Shown: positions 12,290-29,476 of the stretch, piece by piece
Layout: every line of letters starts with the position of its first letter
Position numbering within the stretch: the stretch's first letter is position 1
DNA from: Macrolepiota albuminosa
Lineage: Eukaryota; Basidiomycota; Agaricomycetes; Agaricales; Agaricaceae
Length of the DNA: 64,000 bases
Assembly (NCBI GenBank): GCA_027475525.1
Contig: JAMWFC010000115.1
Span: 372,001-436,000, forward strand
Direction of reading: 5' to 3'
Notes under the pieces: model-generated
What the model was told of the DNA's origin: nothing
Database searches by the model: none
The model's input: only the letters and a program-made list of their open reading frames with translations
Made by a program: the position numbers and the translations under genes

Positions 12290-13924
12290 ATGACAGAAGA
12301 CGTCGAAAAATTCATTACTCTTTATCGTGGAAGTCTTATCCCTTTGCATGCTTGTCGTTAGTATTATCTCAAGTTCTTCCGCTATGTCTTTTCTTGATCA
12401 TTGCTTGTTTTTCAGTCGTTGGTTTAACATGGATTCTGCATGATTATCGTGGGCACTAGAATACTCTTGTTCATTTTACGTCGTTGATTGTCATTGAGTA
12501 TTAGTGATCACTCTCGAGGACGAGGTGAGTACAATTGGTAGGGTATATCCTTGACCTGTAATTCTAACATGGAAGCACCGCCAGATACGTTATATTTGGG
12601 TACAGCGATCATGATCTTTGAAGAAGAATATCAATTGACTCATGCCCCCAGTCTCAAAAGCCAGGATTTAACAAATATATGTTTCTATGGGTGAGTCTCC
12701 CTCTTACACCGCTCCTTGAAGTCCACTAATCTTGGCTTTTCTTGGTTAGATACGTTACTACAGGTAACGCTTGTCAAAGTTCTCTTTGCCTTCTCTGGAG
12801 ATGACCTTCAATTTCGCAAGCCTAGCACTCCTCATCTTCGACGTAACCCAGATACATGTGTTTTCAATACCGGGGATAACTTCTCACACTCTGTAGGTGT
12901 CTCGTACATTTATTCGCGTCGGATTGTTCCCAAATCCTAACTATCGTCGCAGTTGTGTCGCGATGGACTCCATCAATCGAATTGTTGGCGCAATCAGTCT
13001 ATGGTCCATCGAGATCATCATGATGTTGCGGGTGTATGCTTTGTATAGTTGTTCCAAAAGAGTAAGCTCCAAGACAACCATGCTTGTGGCTGTCGTCCTG
13101 CTATGCTAAGAAACTTTATGCTCACATGGTTCCACAGATAGCTATCTTTAATATCGTACTTTTCCTTGGCTCGATCGCGGGATTCCTATGGGTTCTCATC
13201 CATAATGCTCAAAGACGGAGGGAGGTCATAGCTGATGCCATCCACCTACCACTCCCGGGCTGTCCGTCGATTCATTCTGGCGTCGAGTGGCTACAATGGA
13301 TACCTGCCACCGTATTTGAGGGGGTTTTGTTTTTTTTCGCTATATTCAAAACGTTGAAGACAACGACGACACGAATAATGGAGAAGACACGGGTTTCGCT
13401 TTATTCTGTGTTGTTGCGCGATAACCTGTTCTATTTTTTGGGGTGAGTGAAAAGCATCACTCATGGTATGTTTATGGATGATATATTTCGCAATGGATGC
13501 AGAATTACCATCCTCCTTGTCTTCAATAACTTGATGGTAGTCGTAAGTGTCTCTTCAAGTTCCATCGCGATACTTCCTAAACTATCTTGTAGGGCGTAAC
13601 AAAAATTCCTTGGTTTAGTTATAGGTACTATCCCTATCTTTTCTTTCAGCAGGGGACTCCTGACTTCTTTCCTGAAGCCCCTTCCACGCCGCCATGGGTA
13701 TCTTAACTACACGCATGCTTATAAACCTTCGAAAGGCGATGGTCCAGAATCACATCGTTTCAACCGGCGTTTTGGACGCCGACATATCTCTAAAAAGGGT
13801 GAGGGATAACCACAGAGAGTACTCGACAGCGGGACGGGGGGATGTAAGCACCTGGCATGCTGCCAGTGTAATTTCAGAGTCTACAACTCCCAGTAGTGCT
13901 TTTGACGGGTTAGCCTATCCTTAA
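12290..13924 (+). CDS. DUF6533-type multi-pass membrane protein
   Basis: A spliced gene of about ten short exons giving roughly 300 residues. Landmarks fit the fungal DUF6533 family: 'HDYLITLEDE' followed by 'IRYIW' (exons near 12415-12600), 'FNKYMFLW' then 'IRYY', 'MMLRVYALYSCSKR' (about 13020-13061), 'GCPSIHSGVEWLQWIPATV' and 'LLRDNLFYFLG' (ending 13441), then 'NNLMVV' and 'RMLINLRKA'. Several hydrophobic helices are visible, as expected for a seven-helix-like plasma membrane protein. Intron 1 starts at 12357 (GTTAGT) and joins to give LITLEDE in frame. The stop is at 13922-13924. The family is very abundant in Agaricomycetes and its function is unknown. Exon edges around 12740-12800 are less certain: the acceptor I used is CGCAAG. 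Confidence 0.8.
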
Positions 13925-15212
13925 AGGTATTACGACGAAGTTTTTGTCATTGTGGAGTGATCTACTGTATTAAGCTTGATAATTTTTCTTTACTGTGATG
14001 TTTGGTGTAAATTTATTGCAATGTATAGCGCTCGAACACCCGTATCATTAGATGTGTGAAGGATTCATCCGTTTATAAATCTTTTCTTGGGTCACTCTAA
14101 GTCAATGCATTGCAATAGATGAATACATCGCAGACAGCCGTCGGTCGCTTTCTGACTTTGTGGACATGATATGAAGTTAAGATGGTGTACTTTGACGGAT
14201 CAGTCGGAAAGATCGGTATGCATTGACAGTGTCTTGAGAAGAGTCAATCATCATGCATCATATATCGTATCTCAGACAGGCGCGGACAAGGCAATTTTGT
14301 CCCCTACGCCAATGAGCAAACGTTACCCTTCGAGGTCTGGCGTAGACTGATTTTTCTTGGACACACTTCAACGGTGTCGGCAATCTCCACATGACGTTAC
14401 CTCGGACCAAGTCATTGAATCATCTTGCACCTTTATATATATAATAGGACAGCAGTGTTGGCTTCGAAATATTTATTGGTCGAGCAGCGAGGACACCCCA
14501 AATTCGAGAGCAAATGAAGGTGTCGACAATTTCAAGGCAAGAGATGTTTAACTCAGGAGGCGTGGGCGTTGCGGAGTGGAGGGAAACGCTGTACAGATGA
14601 ATCAATGTGAGCGGTTTTTATTATACCCTTGAGTGTCGTCCCAGATCTAACTTCGGCCACACATGTCAAAGCCACACCAGGGGATGCTTTAAGGGTTATG
14701 ATGAGCCTACGAGTTGTACAACTTTGGATTCAACATCTTTCGCGCTCAAGTTGTCTAGTTCAACGTGCTTCTCCATTCCACGCTCTGAAAAAAGGTGAGC
14801 GCTCCGTAAGAAATGTATTTCGAGCTACCGTACCAAATCTCGCAAACACTCTTGCCGGGGTGCCATCTGCTTCTCGAATCAGAACAGGAAGGTCGGGATT
14901 ATGTTGCTTTATTGTTGCATATCGTGAGAGGATGAACTCCCTAAAAAGCAGGTCAGAGCCGCGAGCAACCAGAATTTGAAAATTCTGACCGAGTTCCCGC
15001 AGAGGCTGAGCCTGTCTGGGACAGGAGGATTCTAATTTCTCTTAACGCTGGTGATAGAGCCTTCGAGAGCGACATGAGAGTAGGCGGCCGCGTTTCACGA
15101 GGTGGCCGTGAAGCGTTAGGCAGGAAGCGGAAAGTGCTGACATAAGCACCTCTTTCCACGTGTTGGTCGTTGATCAACAACTTTTCGCTAACGGCCAGTC
15201 GTGCTCACCGTC
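13925..15212. other. 1.3-kb intergenic region
   Basis: No gene recognised on either strand; open stretches here are short and overlap one another. The left part should be the 3' UTR of the membrane protein gene and the right part the promoter of the RGS protein gene. Confidence 0.45.
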
Positions 15213-16561
15213 ATGGACACCGACGAAAAGCATCAACACGATGATTGGGCTAAGAGTCGCAGAAACAGGCTTCCATCGTTTGCTGAAGTCCTTTCAAGGC
15301 GAACTCGCCCACCTGTCGACTTATTTATGTTCTAGTACGTTAAAGGTTTTCCTTCCATTTTAATCTGTATTAAGACTCCTCCCAGCCTGTTCCTACAACG
15401 TGAAGGAGCAGAAGACATTCTCGACTTCTGGCTAGATGTTCAGCAGCATGAGAATTTATGCCGTGCGTATTTTAAAGACGTTCGTAAATCGGGTCGTACG
15501 ATCAAGGAGGATTGGCCACAGTACTGGGATTACGCGCGTAGACGAGGGTCTATCTACGGTACTGTAGTTGGGCTTAATCCTGATGGAGGAGGGAAGAGAA
15601 GCACGACGAGCACGGGGGAAATGGTCTCTGAACAAGACAAGCGGAATCTAGCTGTATTTGGTGATGAGAGGGCTCGCCAGGACGGTCGCTCAACTAGCCC
15701 TCGACCAGCGACCGCCGCTTTGTCTGACCACACGCGTGTTGCTTCACCAGGCGAAGATGGGAAGGAACAGCCGCGTTCTACGACTCCATTCTCGCTGTCT
15801 CGACGCACACCAACCCTCTTCCACACGCGGCGTGCGTCGCGTGCTCCAACTATCATACCTCGCTCAGCTGCAATCACCCGTCTCGATCTTATTGCTTCTG
15901 CTGAGCGCATCTTCTTCCGTTACCTCTCACCCCCTACTACTGTGAACGTGACCGAGAACCACGAGATCTACCTCCCGCCCTCCCTTCGTATTCACACCTT
16001 TCCATTAAGTAGCACTCAAGAACCCAGGAATCAGGCCGAGGAGACTTTGATGGCTCAGATACCTGACCTCTTTCATGCCCAGAAGGAATACTGTTTCCGG
16101 GCAATGGAGCAGGACGCCTTCCCACGCTTCCTTCGCTCGAAGGCGTTTGGCAACTTGACGCCTGTGTCGGCCTTGGTTCGTCTTATTCTGGGGCTTCTTA
16201 CCCTATGGATCGGACTCGCAGCAGCGTTTTCACTCATATTCCTTGACGTACAACCAAAGTCCAAGCGATTCTTCGTAAGCATGCCGTTTTACATCCCTGA
16301 AGCATATCTGACGTCCTATTGTAGTTGTTCATTCCCTTTACCATCGCCATTCTCTGCCTTGTATCTCACCAATACGAGCTTGATCCTATTCTTGTTTTCC
16401 TCGGTCAATCTGAGACGACTCCTTTCCGTACCCTTACCATCCGCGAACCTTACGTTAGGAAATTGCTACTGGGCCGCGCGATATGGGTCACCTTCCTGAT
16501 CGCCATCTTTGTCGTTGTCCTCACCATAATATTTTGGGCGGTCCCCGGACACCGCCTCTGA
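15213..16561 (+). CDS. RAX1-like RGS-domain membrane protein
   Basis: Three exons (15213-15334, 15386-16274, 16325-16561) give 415 residues. The N-terminal half reads as an RGS domain: 'LPSFAEVL' and 'PPVDLFMF' (about residues 20-40), then 'EDILDFWLDVQQHENLCRAY' across the first intron, and 'FPRFLRSKAFGNL' after a long low-complexity insert (about residues 100-200). The C-terminal third has three hydrophobic helices, 'LILGLLTLWIGLAAAFSLIF', 'FIPFTIAILCLV' and 'VTFLIAIFVVVLTIIFW'. RGS plus C-terminal membrane helices is the layout of yeast Rax1, which marks sites of polarised growth. Whether this protein accelerates G-alpha GTP hydrolysis is not shown. The ATG at 15213 directly precedes the RGS start; the stop TGA is at 16559-16561. 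Confidence 0.82.
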
Positions 16562-17454
16562 TTAGGGATTTTTTTTCTCATAAACTCACCTAGGACGTTT
16601 CTGGTAATCTATACCATGGAATTTCATCGGTGCCACTTGCAGGAACTTGTTTGGTATCCGCCATGATGACGATTCTATCTCCTACCCTCATTAGTACTCT
16701 TTCAGAATTATCAGTCTGTTACTCTGTCAAAATCCCGCTCTTGTTATGTTCATGTTTACCTCACAGTCTAGGATACCCTTATTATTCTGCTGCAGCGTCT
16801 GGGCCTATTGATGCATTGTTATGCATTACACACCGTCGTGTCATTCTTGTTATCATTTGACCAAGTGGTTGTGCACGCTCTCAGCAGCCCTTCCCTGCTT
16901 CTACATTAGAAAGGACTAATTTAATGGTGAAACGTAGTATATGTGTTTATTCATTTGCCACTATCAAATCGTTGCTCGAAACCGCGAAGGGATTGACTTT
17001 TAAGAGCCTACATTTGGTCATCTTCTAAATGATGCTACGGTATGAATTCTATGTTGCTACTTCGAAGCTTCATGTAAGGTTTTCCCAACTAAACGTACAT
17101 TCCTTCCTCTATGATGCTTCCATGCTGAGTACGCGAGATCACAGACTTGTGAAATTGTAAAATCGATGTTACTTTCTGAGACACTCTCCTTGACTATACA
17201 AGCCGCTCACCTCTCTAGACTGCACATGCTCGAAATGGACCTTATAAGTTGAACAGAACATGCTTGTGTTTTTCGACGGAAGTATCGATCGGGAGCCAGC
17301 CTTATTGGTAAGGTCTCGTTGATGATCATGCCAATTCTCACGCCACAGCTTGTTACGATCATTCTCCTCTCCTCTACCACGACTTTATTATTCGTTTCTA
17401 GGCCATTGCGCCGCCTCCTCTCTTTTCTTATCTTACATTTCTGTCAATGCTGCT
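16562..17454. other. 0.9-kb intergenic region
   Basis: Contains the 3' UTR of the RGS protein gene and the promoter and 5' leader of the kinase gene. No coding signal or RNA gene was recognised. A pyrimidine-rich stretch lies around 17330-17440 just before the kinase ATG, common in fungal promoters. Confidence 0.45.
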
Positions 17455-20400
17455 ATGTCTTCTTTGAAAGGTCACAAACATACTGGTTCTGTGACCCAGA
17501 ACCACAAAGCTCAGCTTGCTAATGCCTATAATGAACTTGGGAAGGAACTTTCGTCGAACAAAATCAGAGTCGTTGGAAACTACACTTTGGGGAAGGTCAT
17601 TGGAGAAGGTGAATACTTATCTTGAGGTTTTCGTCACCTTTAACCTCTAGACAGGGGCTTATGGTAAAGTCCGGATGGGCACACATCGTCTTACATCGAC
17701 CCGCGTTGCCATCAAGCAGATTCCGAAAGCTATGTCTGCGTCTCTTACTCGCGAGATACACCATCACCGGCAGTTGCATCATCCCCATGTCACTCAGATG
17801 TACGAGGTCATCGCGACCGAATCATATATATGGATTGTTACGGAACTCTGCACCGGTGGAGAGTTGTTTGACTACGTAGTGGAGAAAGGCAGACTTCTGG
17901 AAGAAGAAGCGAGGTTGATCTTTGGTCAACTCTGTCTTGCTCTTGCGTATCTTCATGACCGCGGGATCGTACACCGGGATTTAAAGTTGGAGAATGTACT
18001 CTTGGACGAACGGTGTCGTATCAAGTTGGGAGATTTTGGATTTGCGCGTGAATATGAAAAAGGCACCTTCATGGAGACGTTCTGTGGGACGACAGGCTAC
18101 GCTTCGCCGGAAATGTTAGAGGGGAAGAAATATCAGGGTCCAGGTTAGTATTGTGCTTCTTTGTCCTCTTCGAGCATCTGCTCAGCACCCCACAGAGGTT
18201 GATGTGTGGTCTTTGGGCGTAATTCTGTATTGTCTCCTCACAGGCACACTCCCATTTGATGACGACGACGAGGGTGTCATGCGGCAGATGATAATCAAAG
18301 GAGACTTCGAAGACCCTGATTGGCTGTCAATAGGTAAAATTGGTTGCAATTCTATAGCTGTCAGCCACTTAAATCTTCCATTCAGAATGTCGAAATCTCA
18401 TCAAAGGCATCCTTCAAAAGGATATATCGGCACGCCTAACTATACCCCAGATTCTTGGCCATGACTGGTTTAAAATTCGCAATTTGACCTCGGAAATAGA
18501 CTCGCAACAACCTGATAGTGTGTTCTCGTCAGAAAGCTCTATGATGTCTCCGGATGCATCCCCCCTTGTTTCCACGTCAGAGTTAACATCTACGCCTACT
18601 ACGCCTGACGACACTCCGGACGACCCCTTCGAGATTCCCACCGGTCTTCGCCGTAATCCGAGTGAGGCTACAATTCGGAAATTGTCCGAATTACATATCA
18701 AAGTGAATCGTCCTGAAACGGTTCATGAAGAAGAGATTCGTATTTCTTCTCCCCCTCCAATCCGTCAAAGCTCTTCTACCTCTACCAAAGCTCCACCTAT
18801 CCACCCTATCCGTACTCCAGCGCGCACCAAACGCCGCTCGATATCTTCAAACCTGTCTGATCCGTCTTCCCCGATCGCCGAGAAGACACCTTCACCGTTA
18901 CCCATACGCGATGTCGATTTTGCGTCGCTGCTCAGTACACCAACTCCAATTATCTTTTCTACACCTGTCGAACGAGAATTATTGAATACCCTCAGCATGC
19001 TCGGATTTGATACCGCTCAGATTGCTCATTCCGTATTGTCATATGCATGTGATGCTACCGGAGCGCTTTGGTGGATGCTAAAAAAGAAGGCGGAGAAACG
19101 GCAGATGGAAGAGGGTGAGGGTTCGTTACCAGCGACATTACCGAGTGCCTCCGACTTTCCTCCTAAGCCTCTAGAACTCAAGGTTCCCGAGAAGGGAAAA
19201 ATATCAATTGGTGTCCAGACCGATACCGCCGCAACCCTAAGTCTTGCCCGGTCAGCACCTCAGCTCGCGTTCGTACCGCCCACTCCCACGTTTCCGCAAA
19301 CTCCAAGTCCGCCTCGGCCAACAACACCTACACGTTCGTTGTTGGTGTCCCGGCCCGATGCTTCGTCCAAATCTCATCCATCCACACCCGCATCGAGTTT
19401 GAGAGACAAGGAAAGCAAGGCCCGCAAGGCACGATCTGGGAGCGTCAGCATCATGCAGAGGGCTACTACTGCACTGGAGGCCGCTGGGTTGGTGAAGAAG
19501 AAATCTTCCGAGGTCGTTCGTGAAGAGAAAGAGAAAGAACAGGAAAAATCGAGAGATATGGAGAGGAGAATGGCTAGTGGAGATGAGCCAAGGAATTCAC
19601 ATGGTAGTGGCGGTTCAAGCAAACTAGCCAAGTTGCCTCCACTGAAACCTGAAATTGATTATTCCCCAACAACACCCCCTCCGTCTGTTCACCACCAAAC
19701 ACCTCAGATCAGCTCTCCCTGGGTGTTTGCTGATGCCAACGAAGTTCCATCCCATAGGCGAAGTATCCCTCAAACTCCTTCGAACACGCCCGGAGATGGA
19801 ATACCTCATTCGATCTCAACACCCAACTTTTCTGAAGGGTCAAAGTCGAAGACTTCAAGCGGACCTCATCGTAACCGAGCTAATATTTTGACGGCGTTCC
19901 GGCTGTGGTTCCACGAAGACAAGAAAGGAAAACGCAAGGAGAATTCAGGCAGTGGTAATTCGCCAATGGCTTATACTCGGCCTCATTCCAATCCCATTCA
20001 GTCGTTCAAATCCGGTGGAGCAATGCGGAGAGGGTCGACTAGTGGTGGGTTTAATGGCCCTGGTCATAGACAGCGTCCCTCTGCTTCTTCACGTCGATCC
20101 AGTAGTGTCAACTCACGACGTTCTTCGGGCGCATCTGTACATATGGTTGTCTTGGATTCTCCTCAGATTCCCCACAGACTTTCATTTGGCAGTCATACAC
20201 CAAACTCAGAGCGAGGGGACCATCCATCCCGGCCTTCGTCCATTCGGAGTTTCTCGATGCCACATCATAGCCATAGGAAGTCTCCGTCACAAAGTTCAGC
20301 AGGATCGACTCATCTGCGGACTGCATCTCCTATGCGCAGGTATCACAGAAGGATGGGATCGGGGTCATCAACTACCCGAGTTGTACGCCAGACGAGGCCT

Positions 20401-21156
20401 ACACACATGCGATCCAACTCTGCTACCTCCTCCCTGTATTCTCCCACTTCCTCACGTCCCGCATCGTTTTACGAATTGTCCGAGAACGAAGGTCCTCGTT
20501 CGACATCACCATACAAATCACGTTCTAGACGCTCTTCGGAAGAACATCGCCGACCTTCGGGTTCAAGCAACTCCACTTTCATTGCGCAGAAGCGTCAAGG
20601 GCCTTTTTTGAGTCCCGGACGTACAAGCTGGAGAAAGGCGTGGGGCCTTGAGCCTCCGGGATGGCAAACGCGCACGGCGCACCTCCCGATTGAAGTCATT
20701 GCAATCTCACCCGCGTCCGAACCCACGTCAATCCGTGATGTGTTCTCAGGGCGGCAGCCAAATAGCCCAGCTGATGAGGATGAGTGGGTGGATGAGGACG
20801 ATGACATACCGTTTGCAGGTGGACTGGGACAAATGGGCATGCTGTCATCGTCCACATCGTCTTCAACAACATACACGGACATTGTGCCACCAATGATGCT
20901 GTCACCTCCTTCCAGGGCTCATCGGCCAACGAAACTTACGATGAATACACAACATAGTCGGACCTCATCTGGAAATGGGTCTGCAGGGTCGCGGCAGAAA
21001 GCTGGCCATTCGCCAGCGGAAAGGGTCTCTCCATTGCCGGTGGATAATATGTATGAAACGGAGACAAGAGGGACGAGACGACAACTGCCTGCAAGCCGGT
21101 CTGGACCGGCGTTCAGACAACCTATACAAGAGGAGGACGAGGACGAGGAAGAGTGA
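17455..21156 (+). CDS. CAMK/CAMKL-type serine/threonine protein kinase
   Basis: Four exons (17455-17608, 17655-18143, 18196-18333, 18386-21156) give 1183 residues. The kinase domain covers about residues 40-315: glycine loop 'GEGAYGKV', 'VAIKQI' Lys, 'HRDLKLEN' catalytic loop, 'DFGFA' and activation-loop end 'GTTGYASPE', then 'DVWSLGVILYCLLTG'. All key catalytic residues are present, so it should be active. A conserved-looking helical segment follows ('ELLNTLSMLGFDTAQIAHSVL', about residues 465-505), resembling the UBA-like element of AMPK-related kinases. The remaining 650 residues are Ser/Pro/Arg-rich and probably disordered, with an acidic C-terminus. The group resembles fungal AMPK-related kinases, perhaps that of yeast YPL150W, but I cannot assign an orthologue. 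The ATG at 17455 is the first after a pyrimidine tract; upstream in-frame codons look non-coding. Confidence 0.9.
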
Positions 21157-21933
21157 TAATCCAAAACAGCATGTTCACTTGTTATATGATAACTGCATAG
21201 ACTTCTCGTCTGACAATTTCTCTTATTTATTTTTAAAGACAATATTCCTTCGATCATCCATTCTTATATATATTTCATCCCATGGTATAACTTATGGTTT
21301 CGACCTTTGTATCAGTTCACCTCCGTCATGGATAATATCACTTTCAGTAGATACCCTTATCAACTTTACAGTAAAATACGCGTTGCAAACAGTAGTATGC
21401 TTTTGTTCCGTTTTCACTGTCAATTCGTATAGCTGTAGTCTTTTCACTGTTTCTCGGCACGACGTGTTTGTTACAAACGTATTAGGCGTTGAACGTTGAA
21501 GCGTTGATCCTTTGTAGCCAGAAATGCCTGAAGCTGTCGGTATTGATCTTGGTAAGGATCTCGATGCTAAACAGTTGACAGCTCATCTCGCCTGGTTTGC
21601 TGCGTTTACACGGTCGACAACCTCGGACCAATCACTGCTATCTACCTCAGTCTGCCTCTGAAACGTAAGAAGCCAATCCTGGGCCATATTGAGTAAAAAA
21701 CAAGCAAGAACGCAAGAAAAAGCGATGAAGTAGACAGCTGGTATCCTTGGATCCTGTCCCATCTCAGAAAGTCCTTGATATTGATAAATGCGGCTCAAGA
21801 GTCAGCCACATAGTGTTAGCCGCCCACGGAGATAGATTTCTCGATTAGGGCTCCACGTGACCGCAATGGAAATGGTTACAAACTCGTCAGGAAAAAGCAA
21901 ATCGGCCAACGATCCCTTCTTCCTTCTTCCCCC
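21157..21933. other. intergenic between kinase and ARO1
   Basis: Holds a possible orphan Hsp70 first exon (21524-21551, plus). A minus-strand open stretch (stop at 21583-21585) contains a 59-codon ATG-started frame with one hydrophobic segment, 'IPAVYFIAFSCVLACFLL'. It has no clear partner exons, so I do not call it a gene. The last 100 bases before 21934 should contain the ARO1 promoter. Confidence 0.45.
21524..21551 (+). pseudogene. orphan Hsp70 first exon
   Basis: The 28 bases encode MPEAVGIDLG followed immediately by a GTAAGG donor. This matches the start of cytosolic Hsp70, which continues TTYS. No continuation exon is present before the next gene, so this is a truncated copy or chance. 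Low confidence because the match is only ten residues. Confidence 0.35.
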
Positions 21934-27039
<5,106 letters not shown>

Positions 27040-27538
27040 ACTCGGAATTATACGGTGAAAAAAGGATTGTAAATGAATAGATGTATATAATATAATTCAT
27101 GCCCGGAGGGTTTCGTTAATAGTGGAACGACTGTCCAGACTGTGGATTTCGCCTCATTGACTCGTGTGAGGGTGGACGTTGGCCAGCCTCTGCCGCTTAT
27201 GGTTGTACCAACTATTTGAAAGGCTTGGCTTGAGATCAGGGCTACCTCTTTCAAGAGACGGCCATTATCCTCAGTAACACCGGAGTACTCAAAGCTTTGA
27301 ATAAAGACCTCGAGCTGAGCCACCAGGATGCCTTTACTCCTCGGTGTCTTCAAAAGAAGCATTCCTCCCGTTTTCAATTGTCCGTAATCCACTGACTATC
27401 AGTACATTTATTCGGTCGTAAGCGTAAACCGACATTTTATATTAGTTGTTACTATGCTACTATTCTTATATATACCTATGCCAATTAAATAGCTGTGGTC
27501 CTGGAATATGTCACGGTAGACCTAATGATATAAATGAA
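27040..27538. other. ARO1 3' region and dispersed-repeat segment
   Basis: The first 280 bases are the likely ARO1 3' UTR and spacer. From about 27325 on the sequence is a dispersed repeat also found at 52010-52255, so the spacer has taken in transposon-like DNA. Confidence 0.5.
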
Positions 27539-27580
27539 ATGGGAAGCAGTGCATCAACTAGCAATAAGGAGTCAACATGC
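27325..27580. repeat. dispersed repeat, segment B (3' half)
   Basis: Strongly similar to 52010-52255: shared landmarks include the run around 'GTGTCTTCAAAAGAAGCATT', 'GTACATTTATTCGG', 'TTACTATGCTACTATTC' and 'GACCTAATGATATAAA', in order with small indels. A shorter piece recurs at about 30763-30825. No protein or terminal repeat recognised; it looks like a non-autonomous element or LTR fragment. The proposed start codon of the kinase-like gene (27539) lies inside it. Confidence 0.7.
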
Positions 27581-29476
27581 CATGCCGAAACGGCATTGGC
27601 CACTTCCCCCAAGTCAAGAACTCTCATACTCTTCGGCAAACGCCAGTAACCAACTTCGCACTTTGTGCCATATTGCTACTGCCTGGTTGGACCTTGCTAC
27701 TATATTTAGAGATGGTAAGTGAACCTTACATGTGCTGAGGACAATTTTAGTCTTAATTCTTTACAATCTATCCAGGCGAATTCTGTACATGAAAAGGATG
27801 ACCCTTCTTCATGTGTCTCGTGTCCTGTGTCCGACGACCTTGATTCCGTTCTTCGAACTTCCCTGTGGCCCCACGATCCCGGATTCGATCAATTAGCCTG
27901 CAGAAGATTTGCTTGGTGGGACTCAGAACGCATCCGATCGTGGTTTTTGGAACAAGGTTACGTTCTGTACATTCGATCTCCCGAGGAAGCAGATTTTTCG
28001 ACTGCGGTTTGTCCATCCAATGCTGGACCCCATGAGAGCGTATTTCCATATGCGAGTCATGAAGGACCATTACGAGAGGAGGAGGATGAGTATCATTTGA
28101 AGTTCCCACCTCTCACTGGAAGTACAAGCGCTTGGGTGCGTGTGGCGGGTATCTCGAGTGTTTTAAGCCGGATCATGCCCATGCGTTCTCCAGGGCAACG
28201 TTGCATTTGCTCAGAATACCCAAGGACAGCATGTAGCTGTCAAAGCAGTTCTAGACGGGAGCGAAGAGTTTCGCATATTGAAATACCTTCATGATCAGGG
28301 ATCGCCTTGTTCAATAGATGATTTCCATCATGTTATCCCAGTCCTGGACGTCATTCCCTGCGAAAGTCACTGGCTGGCTATTATGCCTAGGTATGCTTCA
28401 ATTACTGCAAGTACTTTGCTTCTTCGAACTCAGGACTTAGATGGGGTGTTACTCCACTCTTACCCAAATGCGACAGCTTGAGGGAAGTTTTCCATTTTAT
28501 ACATTGCCTTTTAAAGGTCCCTTTCCTTTATCCTTGTTGGATCGATACTGACCCTTTCAGCAGGGGTTGGCTTATCTTCACAAGCATCGAATCGCTCATG
28601 GTGTGCGTTTTTTGACGTCAACAGCTTGATTTATGCTGATTTTTTTTGTTACCATAGGATATCAAAATGGACAATATACTTGTTAATCACGTCTTCATGG
28701 GCGGAGCTGACATGTTCAATTATTTCCGTCACTCTTTGCGCTCTCAAGGAAAATTGACGTATGCTTTATTTGATTTTGATGGTTCCACAATGTTTCCGCC
28801 TTCGATGTCCCTCGATGATTGTCGTCTTCCAAGTCATATTTCTTTCAACACTCTGTATTATCAAGTTCCAGGAGACACGTTGCAGGGAGAGTTTGATTTC
28901 AACCCTTTTGCTTTTGATGTCGGAATGCTAGGTGTTCTCAAGTTCCAGGAGACACGTTGCAGGGAGAGTTTGATTTCAACCCTTTTGCTTTTGATGTCGG
29001 AATGCTAGGTGTTCTGTTCTGCACAGAATTCCAGGTGAGTCAATCTGTGCACTGTCATCCGTCCTGCTATCGATGCGAATTACTCCTCACTTTTTTTGTA
29101 GCATATGACGCGCACTGTCCCAATGCTAGCACCCTTGTTCGACCGAATGACGACTCGCGAGATTACACGACGATTCAAGGCTTCAGAAGCACTGCAATTC
29201 TTTGAAGAACAAGTCGTTCCCCTAACACCCAAGAGTGTATTATCTTTAGCAGCAGAGCCATGGAATCCATACGAAGACGAAGAGTATGATTATTATGATC
29301 GCTGGAAGCATCTTGACCCAGATTTTGTGGAAAAATGGGCAGCATATCGTGAGCCTCCTGTTCCCCGGTACATTCGTTTCCTTCGGGAGATCTGTTTATA
29401 TCCGTGGGTTTTCCGTATAGTCAGTTGCATCCGCCGCATTGGCCGGTTTCTTCGCCTTAGGCTGATCATATCCTGA
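27539..29476 (+). CDS. fungal protein kinase-like protein (possible pseudokinase)
   Basis: Seven exons: 27539-27645, 27751-28135, 28194-28390, 28441-28516, 28561-28602, 28658-29034 and 29102-29476. After removing one copy of a 77-bp duplication (28861-29015) they total 1482 nt, 493 residues. Kinase-like landmarks: 'VAVKAV' Lys, 'VIPVLDVIPC' and 'WLAIMPR' hinge region, 'GLAYLHKHRIAHGDIKMDN' and 'FDVGMLG'. The catalytic loop is HGD instead of HRD and the DFG position reads 'LFDFDGS', so activity is uncertain. C-terminus is basic and hydrophobic ('RIGRFLRLRLIIS'). This type is common in Agaricomycete genomes. The N-terminus is the least certain part: ATG 27539 lies in a dispersed repeat and the first donor is GTAACC. 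Confidence 0.75.
28861..29015. repeat. 77-bp tandem direct duplication in kinase-like gene
   Basis: Copy 1 is 28861-28937 and copy 2 starts at 28938; 78 consecutive positions match at offset 77. It shifts the frame within exon 6, and removing it restores an open gene. Confidence 0.92.

Noticed and set aside
21583..21798. 71-codon minus-strand frame with a hydrophobic segment
   Set aside because: Begins with TTG; from its first ATG only 59 codons remain, with no neighbouring exons. Kept only as a note in the intergenic entry.
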